From the NCBI GenBank assembly GCA_022606425.2, contig JAHDVF020001365.1, positions 248,001 to 312,000 on the forward strand: a stretch of 64,000 bases of DNA, read 5' to 3'. The DNA is from Lepidostoma basale. Its lineage: Eukaryota; Arthropoda; Insecta; Trichoptera; Lepidostomatidae. The position numbers and the translations under genes were made by a program. Within the stretch, counting starts at the first letter, position 1, and the number at the start of each line of letters is the position of its first letter. The notes under the pieces are model-generated. The model made no database searches. It worked only from the letters and a program-made list of their open reading frames with translations, and was not told where the DNA came from. This document shows, piece by piece, positions 39,540 through 48,689 of the stretch.

Positions 39540-40100
39540 TATTACTTCTTCTTCTTCTCCGGCGCTACAATCCTTGGTGGGTCTTGGCCTCCTCCAAGAA
39601 ACGTCTCCATCCCGTCCTGTCTCTGGCCGCCACCTTCCAGTCTTGCTGCTCCAGGACCCGACAATCTGCCACGGCATCATCCAGCCATCGCAGTCTCGGC
39701 CTACCGATGCTTCTTCGCACTGCTGGATAGTCATACAATACTCTTTTGGGGGGCTCCAGATCTCCCATGCGGTGCACATGCCCTAGCCAGCGCAGACTGT
39801 TAATCTTTAAAAACTCGACCACGCTGACGTCCTGGTATAGATCGTAGTATGTTGTATCTCCTTTTCCACGTCTGGCCATCTTTAATGGGTCCGAAGATTC
39901 TGCGGACGATCTTCCTTTCGAAGCAGTTTATTTTGTTTTCATCCCGTTTAGTGAGCGTCCAAGTCTCTGAGGCATATGTTAGAACTGGTCTAATCAGCGT
40001 TTTATATATTGTGGTCTTTGTCTTTCTAGACAGTGAGCGCGACTTTAGGTGCTTATTGAGGCCAAAGTAGCATCTATTTGCTGCAAATATCCTTTTTCCA
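39540..40100 (-). mobile_element. LINE-Q C-terminus
   Basis: Minus frame 39,565-39,879 reads YYDLYQDVSVVEFLKINSLR, WLGHVHRMGDLEPPKRVLYD, SIGRPRLRWLDDAVADCRVL, RTGWRRFLEEAKTHQGL plus stop. A GAAGAAGAAGTAAT tail lies at 39,542-39,555. Upstream codons to about 40,100 continue in shifted frames. The closest relative in the window is 11.6-12.1 kb. Confidence 0.8.
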
Positions 40101-40337
40101 ATCTCTTCACTGACATCATTTGTTTTTATATTACATCAGTATGTAATTGCTCTGTTGTAATTGTATATGATAGGCAACAAGGTTGCAACCTTCGTGCAAT
40201 GATGTTGTTAAAATATGACGAAATCAATGACAAACATATGCCACTGTTTTTACATAGAACAATATTTTTAAAATTGTATGAAATTCACTAAATTCTAAGA
40301 AATTCGCACGATACCACGTAAAATACGATAATACATA

Positions 40338-41225
40338 AGGGAGAGGGTGGAACGTTTGAACACGAGGAGCCTTTGAACAGGCAAAATATTTTGGCGAAAT
40401 ATCTATTGTTTATACATTTGCTTATTTTTTCCTAATGGCAACATTATTGTCTATGGCTGTCACTGACAGGGGAACCCCATTTTGAATTCAGTTGACTTGT
40501 AGGTGTGATCGTTGACAGTTGTGAAATTTGTTAGAATAAAACCAAGTTGTTTAATGTACTTTTCTAAAATGGTCTTTAGTCAATCTGTTTTTGCTGTGAA
40601 GAAGGTTTATTACAACATATTTTACACGCATATAAACATAAGTAATTTTATTGGAAACTCACTTTTTAATACTTAATCTGTAATGTTTTTTGACAAATGA
40701 CACCCTGAAGAGGTTTTGAACAATGTCTTTGAGGAGCCTTTTAAAGCTGTTCAAAACCCCCTCAAAATGTTCATAACGTCTGTATATTATTTTTAAACTA
40801 CCTCAACCTAGTGTCGGCGGGGGTACAGCCCGTGCAAAAAAAAAATCAAATTTCCTCATTCAAAATTTCCATTATTTAATATGCGTTAAATTGAGTATTT
40901 TTGTGTGTTTTTTTTTAAATATTGGTATTAAAATGATTATTTGAAGACATTAATGATTTCTTATTATATTTTATATTTTTGTCCTTGTTTTATATCTAAA
41001 AAAAACACGCTATTTATGCATCGTTCAAAGCTACCCCAGGTTAGGGAAGGTTTGAACAAAATCGTAACCGTTAAACACATATTTTTTTTATACCTTTAAT
41101 TTATTTAAAAACTGTTGACTACGTCCGTGGCTAGTATTTGTAATAAAAATTATATTTTAAATTTCATATTTTATCTACAATATTTCAGAAGATATTATAT
41201 TGTTCAAACCTTCCATCCTCTCCCC
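40338..41225. mobile_element. TA-flanked nonautonomous DNA element, 888 bp
   Basis: The ends GGGAGAGGGTGGAACGTTTG and the inverse of AAACCTTCCATCCTCTCCCC are inverted repeats of about 25 bp. Each is flanked by TA (40,336-40,337 and 41,226-41,227), as left by Tc1/mariner-type insertion. Inside, GTTTGAACA, CTTTGAACAG, GTTTTGAAC, GTTCAAAAC and GTTTGAAC recur in both orientations. No transposase frame. Confidence 0.7.
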
Positions 41226-41229
41226 TACA

Positions 41230-41625
41230 TGAATTTTCCACGTTCAACCTACTGAGCCTCAATCGATACATTCCAAAGGATTCTCGCTAAAGGATATTAT
41301 GCCCCGATTACCAACTGTCGCATAAGGATATCAATCGGGCGTTTCCGTTTGTGACGATTTCGTGGCAGTCCTTTGACCAACCGTTAGCGATGGGCAGGCG
41401 ATCATTACTCATTCGATATAATCGATATCCTTTTGAGAAAACACTATAAATGCAGATGACAAAGACTTTTATAAGAATATTATTTACACTTTGGAATTGA
41501 AAGATAACGCTGTGTATTTTCCACTTAAATATTAAATATCACGACATGTTTCAGAGGAGGCTTCAGGAATAAAAATATTACAAAAACTAAACAAAGAAAA
41601 GACTTATTAAAACGCATTTAAAATT
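41230..41625. other. Unassigned stretch
   Basis: 41,290-41,350 has AAAGGATATTATGCCCCGAT and a rough partner CATAAGGATATCAATCGGG. A CGACATGTTTCAGAGGAGGC segment near 41,543 reads on the minus strand as CTGAAGC...GAAACATGTC, a decayed hammerhead-like end. Confidence 0.3.
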
Positions 41626-41629
41626 TGAT

Positions 41630-42095
41630 ACAAATCAAATCAGTTTATTAACTCAAAATACATTACAAACCGCAAAATATTTAAGGCATCTATAAAATAT
41701 TATAAAAATACAACATAATACCAAGAACGCATTAGAGATGGTTCGACATTAGGAAGACAAGATACTTTCTAAAGTCAAGAGTATTTGTCCCCTGAACGTA
41801 CCTTCACTAATATGAAAGACGTCGATCTCCGAGAAGACTGCGTTCAGCAGACTAATTGCTCTTCCCACCGGTGTCACCAGAGACAGATTGGTTCTGGTGG
41901 CCAGTAGGTAAAACAATCTGTGCTGTCGCTGTCGGAGAAATCAAGGGACAAAAAGACCAACACTCTCTAGCACGGCCGAGTTCTCGAAACATCCCCTGAT
42001 TAATTTTAAGAAATGGGTTATGAGATGCCCATCTCTTCGAACCTGTAAAGAATTGGTTCCGAGCATTCCTAAAAGAAATGCCGCTATCATACAAT
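41630..42095 (-). mobile_element. LINE-J C-terminus and tail
   Basis: The antisense tail AAATCAAATCAG at about 41,636 is followed by AACGCATTAGAGATGGTTCG and GACGTCGATCTCCGAG. Reading minus: RARECWSFCPLISPTATAQI and upstream NSLQVRRDGHLITHF-like codons, as in 19.1-19.6 kb. It begins near 42,095 where an FB element starts. Confidence 0.7.
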
Positions 42096-42162
42096 ACAAA
42101 GGAACAATACGTTTCGAATTTTTATGAATTTAAACACGGTTTTTTCCACTTTTAGGTTTATT

Positions 42163-42207
42163 TTTCTCGATATGTTTCGAAGGCTTACAACTTCATCATC
42201 GGGAGAA
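42163..42207 (-). ncRNA. Hammerhead-like motif with closed stem I (minus)
   Basis: Minus strand: TTCTC (stem I, plus 42,203-42,207), CCGATGA, T, stem II GAAG...CTTC, GAAA (plus 42,175-42,178), CATA, TC, GAGAA (stem I partner, plus 42,164-42,168). All five stem I bases pair directly next to the core and the predicted cleavage point. Core U4 is C (CCGATGA), as in the opposite motif. Confidence 0.45.
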
Positions 42208-42249
42208 CGGTATAAAACGTTTATTATGATATAAAAAGTTGTAAATCCG

Positions 42250-42291
42250 TCTTCCGATGATGAAGGTGTAAGCCTTCGAAACATGTCGAGA
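42250..42291 (+). ncRNA. Hammerhead-like motif with closed stem I (plus)
   Basis: TCTT (42,250-42,253) pairs with GAGA (42,288-42,291). Between them are CCGATGA, T, perfect stem II GAAGG-TGTAAG-CCTTC (42,262-42,277), GAAA (42,278-42,281), self-complementary CATG and TC. As in the minus copy, U4 of the core is C. Confidence 0.45.
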
Positions 42292-42504
42292 AAAATAAAC
42301 TCAAAAGTGGAAAAAACCGTGTTTTAATTCATAAAATTCGTCATTATGGAATTCCACAGTGTTAACGCCTTAAGTTTATTAAAAAATAAACAATACATCA
42401 TAATTTAAAAAAAAAATACTTGGATTTATTACTTTAAGAACTAATAATTATTATTTAACAGAAATAACTTATGATTATTTTTTATCAGTAATAACTTCAT
42501 CGCT

Positions 42505-42712
42505 CAGAGCGCCCAGAGAATCCAGAGAAAGAGAAAGAGAAAGCGAGGCAGACCTAGAGCCACCTGGAGAAGAGCCCTACAGGACGAGTTCAAAGCAGCA
42601 GACCTCACTTGGGATGATGTTAGGCTTCAGACATGCGATAGAGTCGGGTGGAGAAGACTCCTTGGGGCCCTATGCACCACGAAGGTGTGACAGGACAAGA
42701 AGAAGAAGAAGA
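42505..42712 (+). mobile_element. LINE-G C-terminus
   Basis: Plus codons read RAQRIQRKRKRKRGRPRATW, RRALQDEFKAADLTWDDVRL, CDRVGWRRLLGALCTTKV plus stop, then an AAGAAGAAGAAGAAG tail at 42,698. It matches the minus-strand fragment at 58.9-59.15 kb. The RGRP..TW..AL..E pattern is common at ends of non-LTR polyproteins. Confidence 0.7.
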
Positions 42713-42719
42713 ACTAATA

Positions 42720-43365
42720 AGTATTTTTAACAGTAATAATACATAACAATTATAAGTGATAATATAAAATTGTAATTTGGAAGAAGCAATCATTTGAAAA
42801 GACATATTTTGCCTAGTTGATTAATTTGCGCAGACAATATTATTGGGAATGGGAGCTTGGAATACTAAAAGTAGAAAGGGTATTTAAGGAGAAAGGAGTA
42901 AATAGAATAATCTGATTATTAATGATGCTTTCTCCCAATATCACCGACTTGAGGATTTCCAAAGATTCTAGTTTGTTTTATTCAATAAATTGAATGTTAT
43001 TTAATTACTTAGTCGAAGATGGCTTAAGAATGATATGAAAATATAAAGTTCGCATGAAATAAAAAAAACTCAATAAAACTCGCCGTGCACGAACAAAGAG
43101 AACATTTCAATTATTGGACTTGAAGTAATGTTTATTTGGTTGTTTATAATATCTTCTATATTTTTGTAGATATTTTTTATATCTAAAATCTCAAGGCTAC
43201 TTTAAAGTATTATTTCTTTTATTTTCTAAAATATAAGTTTTTTTGTAGCATCTCAAATTTCAACGCTGTTATATTTATTAAACGTAGAGGCATCTTATGT
43301 GTTTTATTTTGTATAAAACTAATAATTTGAAAACAAATACTGTATACAATTTGTTTTTAGCTATT
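42720..43365. other. AT-rich stretch without recognised features
   Basis: Nothing matched. Frames are short and T-rich. Confidence 0.3.
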
Positions 43366-43369
43366 TATA

Positions 43370-43540
43370 CTGATTATCATGACATGTAATAGGTAGCTAA
43401 ATCTATCGCCATTTTATTATCACGTGTTTTCTACACGATACTAAAGACAATGTGACAATCTCACTGCCATCACCGTTAATAGAACCTGGGACTATCGGTG
43501 TTGTAGTCATAGCGCTTGCCAGTCTGCCACAAAGGTTGAC
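43370..43540 (-). mobile_element. SINE-T, head and part of body
   Basis: ATCATGACATGTAATAGGTA, CGCCATTTTATTATCACGTG and ACTATCGGTGTTGTAGTCAT follow the 7.7-8.0 kb copy. The A and B boxes are weakened and the A+T tail part is missing. Confidence 0.65.
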
Positions 43541-43604
43541 AATGATTTAAATATTACATAATACATTTGAAAATACAAAATTTGTCTAGATATTTTACAG
43601 TAAA

Positions 43605-43835
43605 CGTTAATGATGTAAATGGAGTACGGAGTCGAGGCAGACCGATGAACATGGCATGACCAAATTAATCCAATTTTAAAGATTGGTCATGTTAGAAGTC
43701 GGAAGAATCGACGTGAATGAATGTGGAGGAATCTAGAGAGGTGTGCCAGGATAGCGTAGTGTGGAGGTTCATTCTCTCTGCCTACCCCTACGGGGAAACG
43801 GCGTGATGGTTTGTTGTTGTTGTTGTTGTATACAT
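43605..43835 (+). mobile_element. LINE-A 3' fragment
   Basis: VNDVNGVRSRGRPMN, then HDQINPILKIGHVRSRKN in shifted frame, MNVEESREVCQDSVVWRFIL, SAYPYGETA, ending GGCGTGATGGTTTGTTGTTG. The tail is (TTG)n instead of TTAG. Confidence 0.7.
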
Positions 43836-43839
43836 CATT

Positions 43840-44510
43840 TTTAATTTATAAATACTTATAATAAAAGTTGCTGGCGAAAATACGAGTATGTACATGACAT
43901 AATATTATGATTAATTAGGTAGAGGGATGCCTATTAAAAGGGAATGATTACGTTATTAGATTGAATATTAGAAGCATTGTAATACTTGACTGATTAGACA
44001 TTTGATAATAAAGGGCGAAACATGTCATTCCCATAAAATATAATAAAACTTCTAGAAAACTACCGTTTTCATTCGTATTAAGCATTGTAACAGATTTTTA
44101 TGAATAATAAATTGATATTTAACTAGTTTTTTTTGTTTTTATTTCTTATCGTTATTAGGGCGTTCCCAACCTAACACTTCCTATCGAGTTCGGTTCAACT
44201 CGGTCGATTCCGAAGTTCCGAACAGGAATTGTGTAGGGCCTTTGTCCAGGATTCGATTATACTAAGACAATAATCGCGGGTGATTGTTCAGTCCGGGTTG
44301 AGTCCGGCTCTGCTTGGACTAAATTGGACATTATTTGTTTGCATTGGCCACGAGGGTACTTTGAGATCAATATGGGGATTGGGCAGAGGCGGATTTGCCT
44401 TTGTAAAATTTTGAGATAAATAATTTGAAATCATAATTGATGGAGTATTTATACAATTTTAAAACGTGGTATTTCCATAACCCCTTTTTTTAAAGTGCAA
44501 TAAATAACCA
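43840..44510. other. Mostly unassigned stretch
   Basis: GGGCGAAACATGTCATTCCC at about 44,012-44,031 with GACATTTGATAATAAAGGGC before it is a decayed hammerhead-like end. 44,155-44,400 has a more even base composition (TCGAGTTCGGTTCAACTCGG) but no frame or repeat match. Confidence 0.3.
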
Positions 44511-44514
44511 ACTA

Positions 44515-45375
44515 ACTAACTAACCATCACGCCGTCTCGCCGAAGGGGTAGGCAGAAATAATGGACTGCCACACTTTTCTTTCCTGACATATTTCTCTCG
44601 CTTCCTCAACATTCATACATCGTGTCATACACAGAAGTCCATGGAAAGACAGATACTTGGTGTGAGCTTGCGTGACCGCATAAGGAATGAAGAAATCGGA
44701 CGCCGCACCAGGGTTGCTGACGTCATGGACCGAGTGGCAAAATTGAAATGGCAATGGGCTGGACACTTGGCTAGACAGGGTGGCAACAGATGGGCACCCA
44801 GGATACTCAGTTGGAGACCATGGGCAAGTAGGCAAAGTGTCGGAAGGCCACCGATGAGATGGTCCGATGATATTGTCAAAATGGTTAGAAAATCTTGGAT
44901 ACAAAGGGGGCTGGATAGAAACGAGTGGAAGAAATTGTAAGAGGCCTATATCCAGCAGTGGAAGGAAGAAGGCTAGCAAAGAATAAGTCATACACGCGCG
45001 TCGATTTCTCTGACTCCTCACATGGCCGACATTCAATATTTGATTTATTTGATCGTGCCACGTTTTCCTCGGTCTTCCTCTATTTCTGGTTCCATTTACA
45101 TCGTTAACATATAATTTTTTTACTATTCTTTCTTCATTCATTCTTTCCATATGTCCAAACTATCTTAATGATCCTTGCATTATTTTGTTCATAACACCAT
45201 CATTCGCACCGCATTCGCTTCTTATATTTTCATTCTACACTCTATCATACACAGAGTATACACACATTCATCTAAGAGATCTCATTTCTACTGCATTTAT
45301 TCTACTCTCATCCTTCTTTTGCCAGCTCCATGCTTCGCTTCCATACATAAGGGTTGGTAGAAGAACACCATAGTG
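44515..45375 (-). mobile_element. LINE-A copy, minus strand, split by LINE-R
   Basis: Antisense tail ACTAACTAACTAACC at 44,511-44,525, then the end of the protein (MNVEEAREICQERKVWQSII, SAYPFGETA). It resumes at 44,996 with RNRRACMT, NVGHVRSQ, RNRGRPRKTWHDQINQ and MERMNEERIVKKLYVNDVNG, and continues to VYSVY/MYGSEAWSWQKKDE-type codons near 45,350. GTCATACAC is duplicated on both sides of the insertion. Confidence 0.85.
44633..44986 (+). mobile_element. LINE-R (RTE-like) insertion, 354 bp, 5'-truncated
   Basis: Plus frame: MERQILGVSLRDRIRNEEIG, RRTRVADVMDRVAKLKWQWA, GHLARQGGNRWAPRILSWRP, QSVGRPPMRWSDDIVKMVRK, then an EAYIQQWKEEG ending. It is flanked by 9-bp repeats GTCATACAC at 44,624-44,632 and 44,987-44,995. 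It inserted antisense into LINE-A and is younger than it. Confidence 0.9.
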
Positions 45376-45379
45376 AAAT

Positions 45380-45540
45380 AAATAGTTGTGAAAAAACAGA
45401 TGAATCTTTTATACGATACTTAAGATAATATAAGATACAAATCGTGCTAATTTGGATGTTCAGATATCTTTGAAAAGTAACGTTTTTTCTTGTGCTTCGC
45501 GTATATAATTTTCGATATGTGTGTTTAAATACATTAAATA
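45380..45540. other. Short unassigned AT-rich spacer
   Basis: No repeat or frame recognised between LINE-A and SINE-S. Confidence 0.3.
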
Positions 45541-45648
45541 TAACTAACTAACTAACTAACCATCACGCCATCTCCCTGAAAGGGTAGGCAGAAAGAATGG
45601 ACTGTCACACTTTTACTGATGCGGCACTCCATCCTTCTCTTTTCGTAA
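45541..45648 (-). mobile_element. SINE-S 3' half, minus orientation
   Basis: Antisense ACTAACTAACTAACTAACC, CATCACGCCATCTCCC, GGTAGGCAGAAAGAATGGAC, TTTTACTGATGCGGCACTCC and CTTCTCTTTTCG. The unit is 5'-truncated just after the GAGAAGGATGG block. Confidence 0.65.
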
Positions 45649-45649
45649 A

Positions 45650-46440
45650 TCATCCATTTTCATCCATTAAATATATGTTGAAGAAAAGAAGAAAGACCGA
45701 AACTTCGCTTGATATTGTGCTTGAAACTAAATTTTCAAGAAGATATTGTGTCTTATATTAATGTATATACCCTGGGTATTCTGCGAAAAAGCATCATTAA
45801 GTCAAAATTTTGTTGTTTTGACTTAGTGATGAGGTTATACTGTTGAAAAAATACTCTACAGTCTGCAAAAACGCATGCAAGCCCTATCTACACTACAATT
45901 CGAGATATTTCCTGTAATATGTCAATATAACAGAAATCCGTTCAGGGAAAAAGCACCAAGGGACTTAATGCAAATTCCCTGGATACATTTTTGATGATAA
46001 ATTATCAATAACAATATTTCGGATGTATTCAGCGGAGCTTATGGAGCAGTACTAACTTTAAAAAATGTGAGATTTTTGGTCGGCGACATGATATCCTGGA
46101 GATGTCTGAGTGATGTCTACATGCTTCACTCAGGGGCAAACGTGGCAATTATTATTTTCTTTCTTTTAACTTTTTACAAATTAATTTTTATTTTACCTAA
46201 TGTAATAGGTACTGAACGTAAGATAAAATTATTGCATAATTTATTTGATTAAAGAAAAAAAAAGCATTTCTCACAAAGTGACTATAATAGGTACAATGTG
46301 ACTTCAATTTGAATACCTTACTGTGGTATTATGTATCAGCGAAAATGCAAAGTCATGTCAATCCACTATTATTTTGAAAAAAATGTGCTAATAGTTCAGT
46401 TATTATTTATTAAACCATTAAATATAATGTAGTTAATAGA
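45650..46440. other. Unassigned stretch
   Basis: Possibly intronic. A 61-codon plus frame at 46,067-46,252 has no motif. CTGAAACTTCG-type text at 45,690 and 47,090 (GACCGAAACTTCGCTTG / GACTGAAACTTCGTTTG) is shared, together with ATTGTGTCTTATATTAATG-like lines, so the two regions contain copies of one short repeat. Confidence 0.35.
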
Positions 46441-46444
46441 TCGA

Positions 46445-46915
46445 GTGCATTTTGGTTTTGAAGTTTATGATTCATGCATACTGCCGGTGATGACGTATGG
46501 GATGGAAACTATGAACCTCACCAAGAGAAATGTAGAAAGATTAAGAGTCACGCAGCGTTCCATGGAAAGACATATGCTCGGCGTCAGTCTCCGAGATAAA
46601 ATCAGAAATGAGGAGATTAGACGCCGAACAAAAATAACGGACATCATGGAACGACTAGCGAGACTGAAGTGGCAATGGGCGGGTCATGTGGCGAGACAGA
46701 GTGAGGAGAGATGGACCCAGAAAATAATAAGGTGGAGACCATGGGAGAATAGGAGAAACGTCGGCAGGCCGCAAAAAAGGTGGACCGACGACATTGCTGC
46801 CGTGGGGGGGAAATGTGGCTACGGCTGGCAGGAGATATAGACGAGTGGAAGGAAAGGGAAGAGGCTTATGTCCAGCAGTGGACCGATAAAGGCTGACGAA
46901 GAAGAAGAAGAAGTT
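46445..46915 (+). mobile_element. RTE-like LINE C-terminus, 131 codons open
   Basis: Plus frame 46,445-46,840 reads VYDSCILPVMTYGMETMNLT, VERLRVTQRSMERHMLGVSL, RDKIRNEEIRRRTKITDIME, RLARLKWQWAGHVARQSEER, NVGRPQKRWTDDI. It then shifts frame and ends EAYVQQW.DKG-like before GAAGAAGAAGAAG at 46,901. It has all the expected RTE post-RT motifs and is less decayed than LINE-R at 21.7 kb. Confidence 0.85.
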
Positions 46916-47162
46916 AATAGATCAATATTCCATTTTTTCAAATTGGCTTAGTAATGTTTAGTTAAAAAAAAATTGTTAAATCCTTACGAACTTTGAACTT
47001 CAATTATCTCAGAAGTAGTAATATTGACGTAGTGCTTTTTCAGAAGTGCAGAATAACAACGATATGTTGAAGAAAACACAAAAGACTGAAACTTCGTTTG
47101 CAATAATAATAACTAAAATTTCAATAGGATAATGTGTCTTATATTAATGAATATTTGTTTAC

Positions 47163-47249
47163 CTGATGGAACAGCGTGTAAAGCAGACGGCTTGAGTCCT
47201 CGGAGTGCCGGATGAAGAGAACTTCCGACCACCTGATCTCCTGGGCCAC
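47163..47249 (-). CDS. Host-gene internal exon, 29 codons
   Basis: On the minus strand this segment is bounded by acceptor GTTTTCAG and donor GTAAAC. It is open for its full 87 bases, phase 0: VAQEIRWSEVLFIRHSEDS then SRLLYTLFHQ. Coding-like GC content contrasts with the AT-rich flanks. It joins in frame with the exon at 47,501-47,582 across a 251-bp intron. I do not recognise the protein. No copy exists elsewhere in the window, which argues against a repeat. Confidence 0.7.
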
Positions 47250-47500
47250 CTGAAAACATATTAAAGGAATAATAATACCTTCATCTCTACAGAAAAAAGT
47301 GATGTTAATCTTTAATCTTGCCCAGAAATATTAATTACGAAGCTACACGTCATTTGCGCATGATGCATTAAATGTAAAACAAGAAAACAAAACACGAGAT
47401 TGCAAGTCTTGTCAAAAACTAAAATAATAAAATAAAAGAAAGAAAAAACAATTGATGACTCAGATATAGTTTCGATATGATTGAATTAAACGAATTTTAC

Positions 47501-47582
47501 CGATGAGATGTGCCTGTCCGCCATTTTGAGCAAGAAGGTGCGCATGCGTCGTTCCAGCAACAACCACTCCATGAGCTGACAT
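47501..47582 (-). CDS. Host-gene internal exon, 27 codons
   Basis: Minus strand: acceptor GTTTGTCCACAG, 82 coding bases, donor GTAAAATT. The first base completes a codon from the previous exon, and the rest reads CQLMEWLLLERRMRTFLLKM, ADRHISS. It ends on a codon boundary matching the phase-0 start of the next exon. The helical, Leu/Arg-rich sequence suggests a cytosolic helical domain. The preceding exon is not visible to the right within the window. Confidence 0.7.
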
Positions 47583-47773
47583 CTGTGGACAAACATAGAA
47601 ATTACATTAGTTGATATGATAATAAAGGGATTTATAATATTGTCCCTATTAAACACAAATTTCTTCTTCTTCTATATTCGCCATACTTTGTGTTGTAATT
47701 GCTTTATTTCCCTTTTTATTTTTTTATACACTTCGTTTACACAACATTTACGTTAAAAAATTAAAATTACATA

Positions 47774-47804
47774 GACATGTTTCTGACAACCAGTCCTTCT
47801 TCAG
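47774..47804 (-). ncRNA. Hammerhead-like motif (minus)
   Basis: Minus strand: CTGAAGA (47,798-47,804), A, stem II GGAC-TGGTT-GTCA with one mismatch, GAAA (47,780-47,783), self-complementary CATG, TC. Stem I pairing is not evident. Confidence 0.4.
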
Positions 47805-47876
47805 TGATACATATAACATCTGTCAGATCATGTAAACAATTTTACATTATTTTAATTGTGTTTATAATATGTATCA

Positions 47877-47907
47877 CTGAAGAAGGACTGGTTGTCCGAA
47901 ACATGTC
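47877..47907 (+). ncRNA. Hammerhead-like motif (plus), consensus core
   Basis: CTGAAGA (47,877-47,883) fits CUGANGA exactly. Then A, perfect stem II GGAC-TGGTT-GTCC (47,885-47,897), GAAA (47,898-47,901), self-complementary CATG and TC (47,906-47,907). Stem I next to the core is poor (only one pair). A dimeric fold through CATG is possible. Confidence 0.45.
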
Positions 47908-48059
47908 TTTGTAATTTTATTTTTTAATATAAGTGTTGTATATACAAAGTATATAAAAGAGAAAAGGAGAATTAAATGTAATATTTAAACCATTTCAAAG
48001 TAGTGCTTTTTAAAAACTTGAATTTTACGATTCAAATAATAAAAACATAATTAATATAA

Positions 48060-48180
48060 AAGAAACGTCTGTTTTCTAGAACATTCATTTTATTTTATGG
48101 AAATGACATGTTTCACCTTGCTCAAGCACTAAAAGATGTCTTAGAAAAGCGAAATATGTCTCTTCCTTGAAATATAGAAA
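48060..48180 (-). repeat. Decayed hammerhead-like end and flank
   Basis: The minus strand reads GTGCTTGAGCAAGGTGAAAC then ATGTCATTTCC near 48,103-48,135. It resembles 22,190-22,215 and 44,012-44,031 (GAAACATGTCATT). Flanking TCTAGAAAACAGACGTTTC is also shared with 22.2 kb. Core sequence is not preserved. Confidence 0.35.
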
Positions 48181-48220
48181 AAATATTAGATTGTCCATTG
48201 ATTTGACCGAAACACTATGA

Positions 48221-48474
48221 CCAGTGGCGGTACTCCCATAGAAGCCCCGGAAGCCCGGCTTGCGTAAAAAATTTTGAATCAAAACCTCTTCTGGCTTACA
48301 GAGGTTCAGCTTTTGTGGCTATTCCTCTTACGTATGATGGGAACATTGTTGGAAGGTGATTTGGTGGGTTGTTGGTTTATGCGGGGGCATGGTTACTTAG
48401 ATTTGGGGGTTATGATTCTAAATTTCTTAAGCAAGCCGGGCTTCTGGGCTTCTATGGGAGTACCGCCACTAATA
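48221..48474. mobile_element. MITE M9, complete copy, about 250 bp
   Basis: Termini AGTGGCGGTACTCCCATAGA and TCTATGGGAGTACCGCCACT are perfect inverses, and the arms continue about 65 bp to TTTTGAATCAAAACC / GGTTATGATTCTAAA. The start (C)AGTGG is hAT-like, but I could not read an 8-bp duplication. Compare 5,440 and 37,030. Confidence 0.75.
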
Positions 48475-48537
48475 ATAACTATAGAATTAAAAAAAAACTT
48501 TATTTTATGTATCACAATTGTATTTTTATTTTTCGCG

Positions 48538-48573
48538 GTAGCTGTTTCGTCAAACTATGTTGACATCATCAGG
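48538..48573 (-). ncRNA. Hammerhead-like motif (minus), perfect core and stem II
   Basis: Minus strand: CTGATGA (48,566-48,572), T, stem II GTCAA-CATAGT-TTGAC (48,549-48,564), GAAA (48,545-48,548), then CAGCTACC. Relative to the 2.75 kb copy the stem III palindrome CAGCTG and the TC cleavage site have mutated to CAGCTACC, so cleavage is doubtful even though the core is ideal. Confidence 0.45.
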
Positions 48574-48689
48574 TGTTACAATAATATTTGAAATGTCAAA
48601 TTTTCGTGATTTTTCGAACCTTTATGTGTATTTGTTCCAATGTCAATTTGAATAATTTCTTTGATATATAAAAAAATATTAGATAATAA

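Larger units (their letters stand above)
42150..42310. mobile_element. Foldback element carrying paired hammerhead-like motifs
   Basis: TTTTTCTCGATATGTTTCGA with AGGCTTACAACTTCATCATC at 42,161-42,200 is the near-exact inverse of 42,254-42,296. The two motifs face outwards on opposite strands, about 47 bp apart. A decayed single copy is at 55.16 kb. Confidence 0.6.
47745..47945. mobile_element. Foldback element with paired hammerhead-like motifs
   Basis: TTACGTTAAAAAATTAAAAT...ACATAGACATGTTTC at about 47,751-47,783 is the inverse of 47,895-47,940. Longer matching arms run through the AACCAGTCCTTCTTCAGTGA block. The two ribozyme-like motifs point outwards from a spacer of about 70 bp. Same family as 3,955-4,095. 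Confidence 0.6.
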
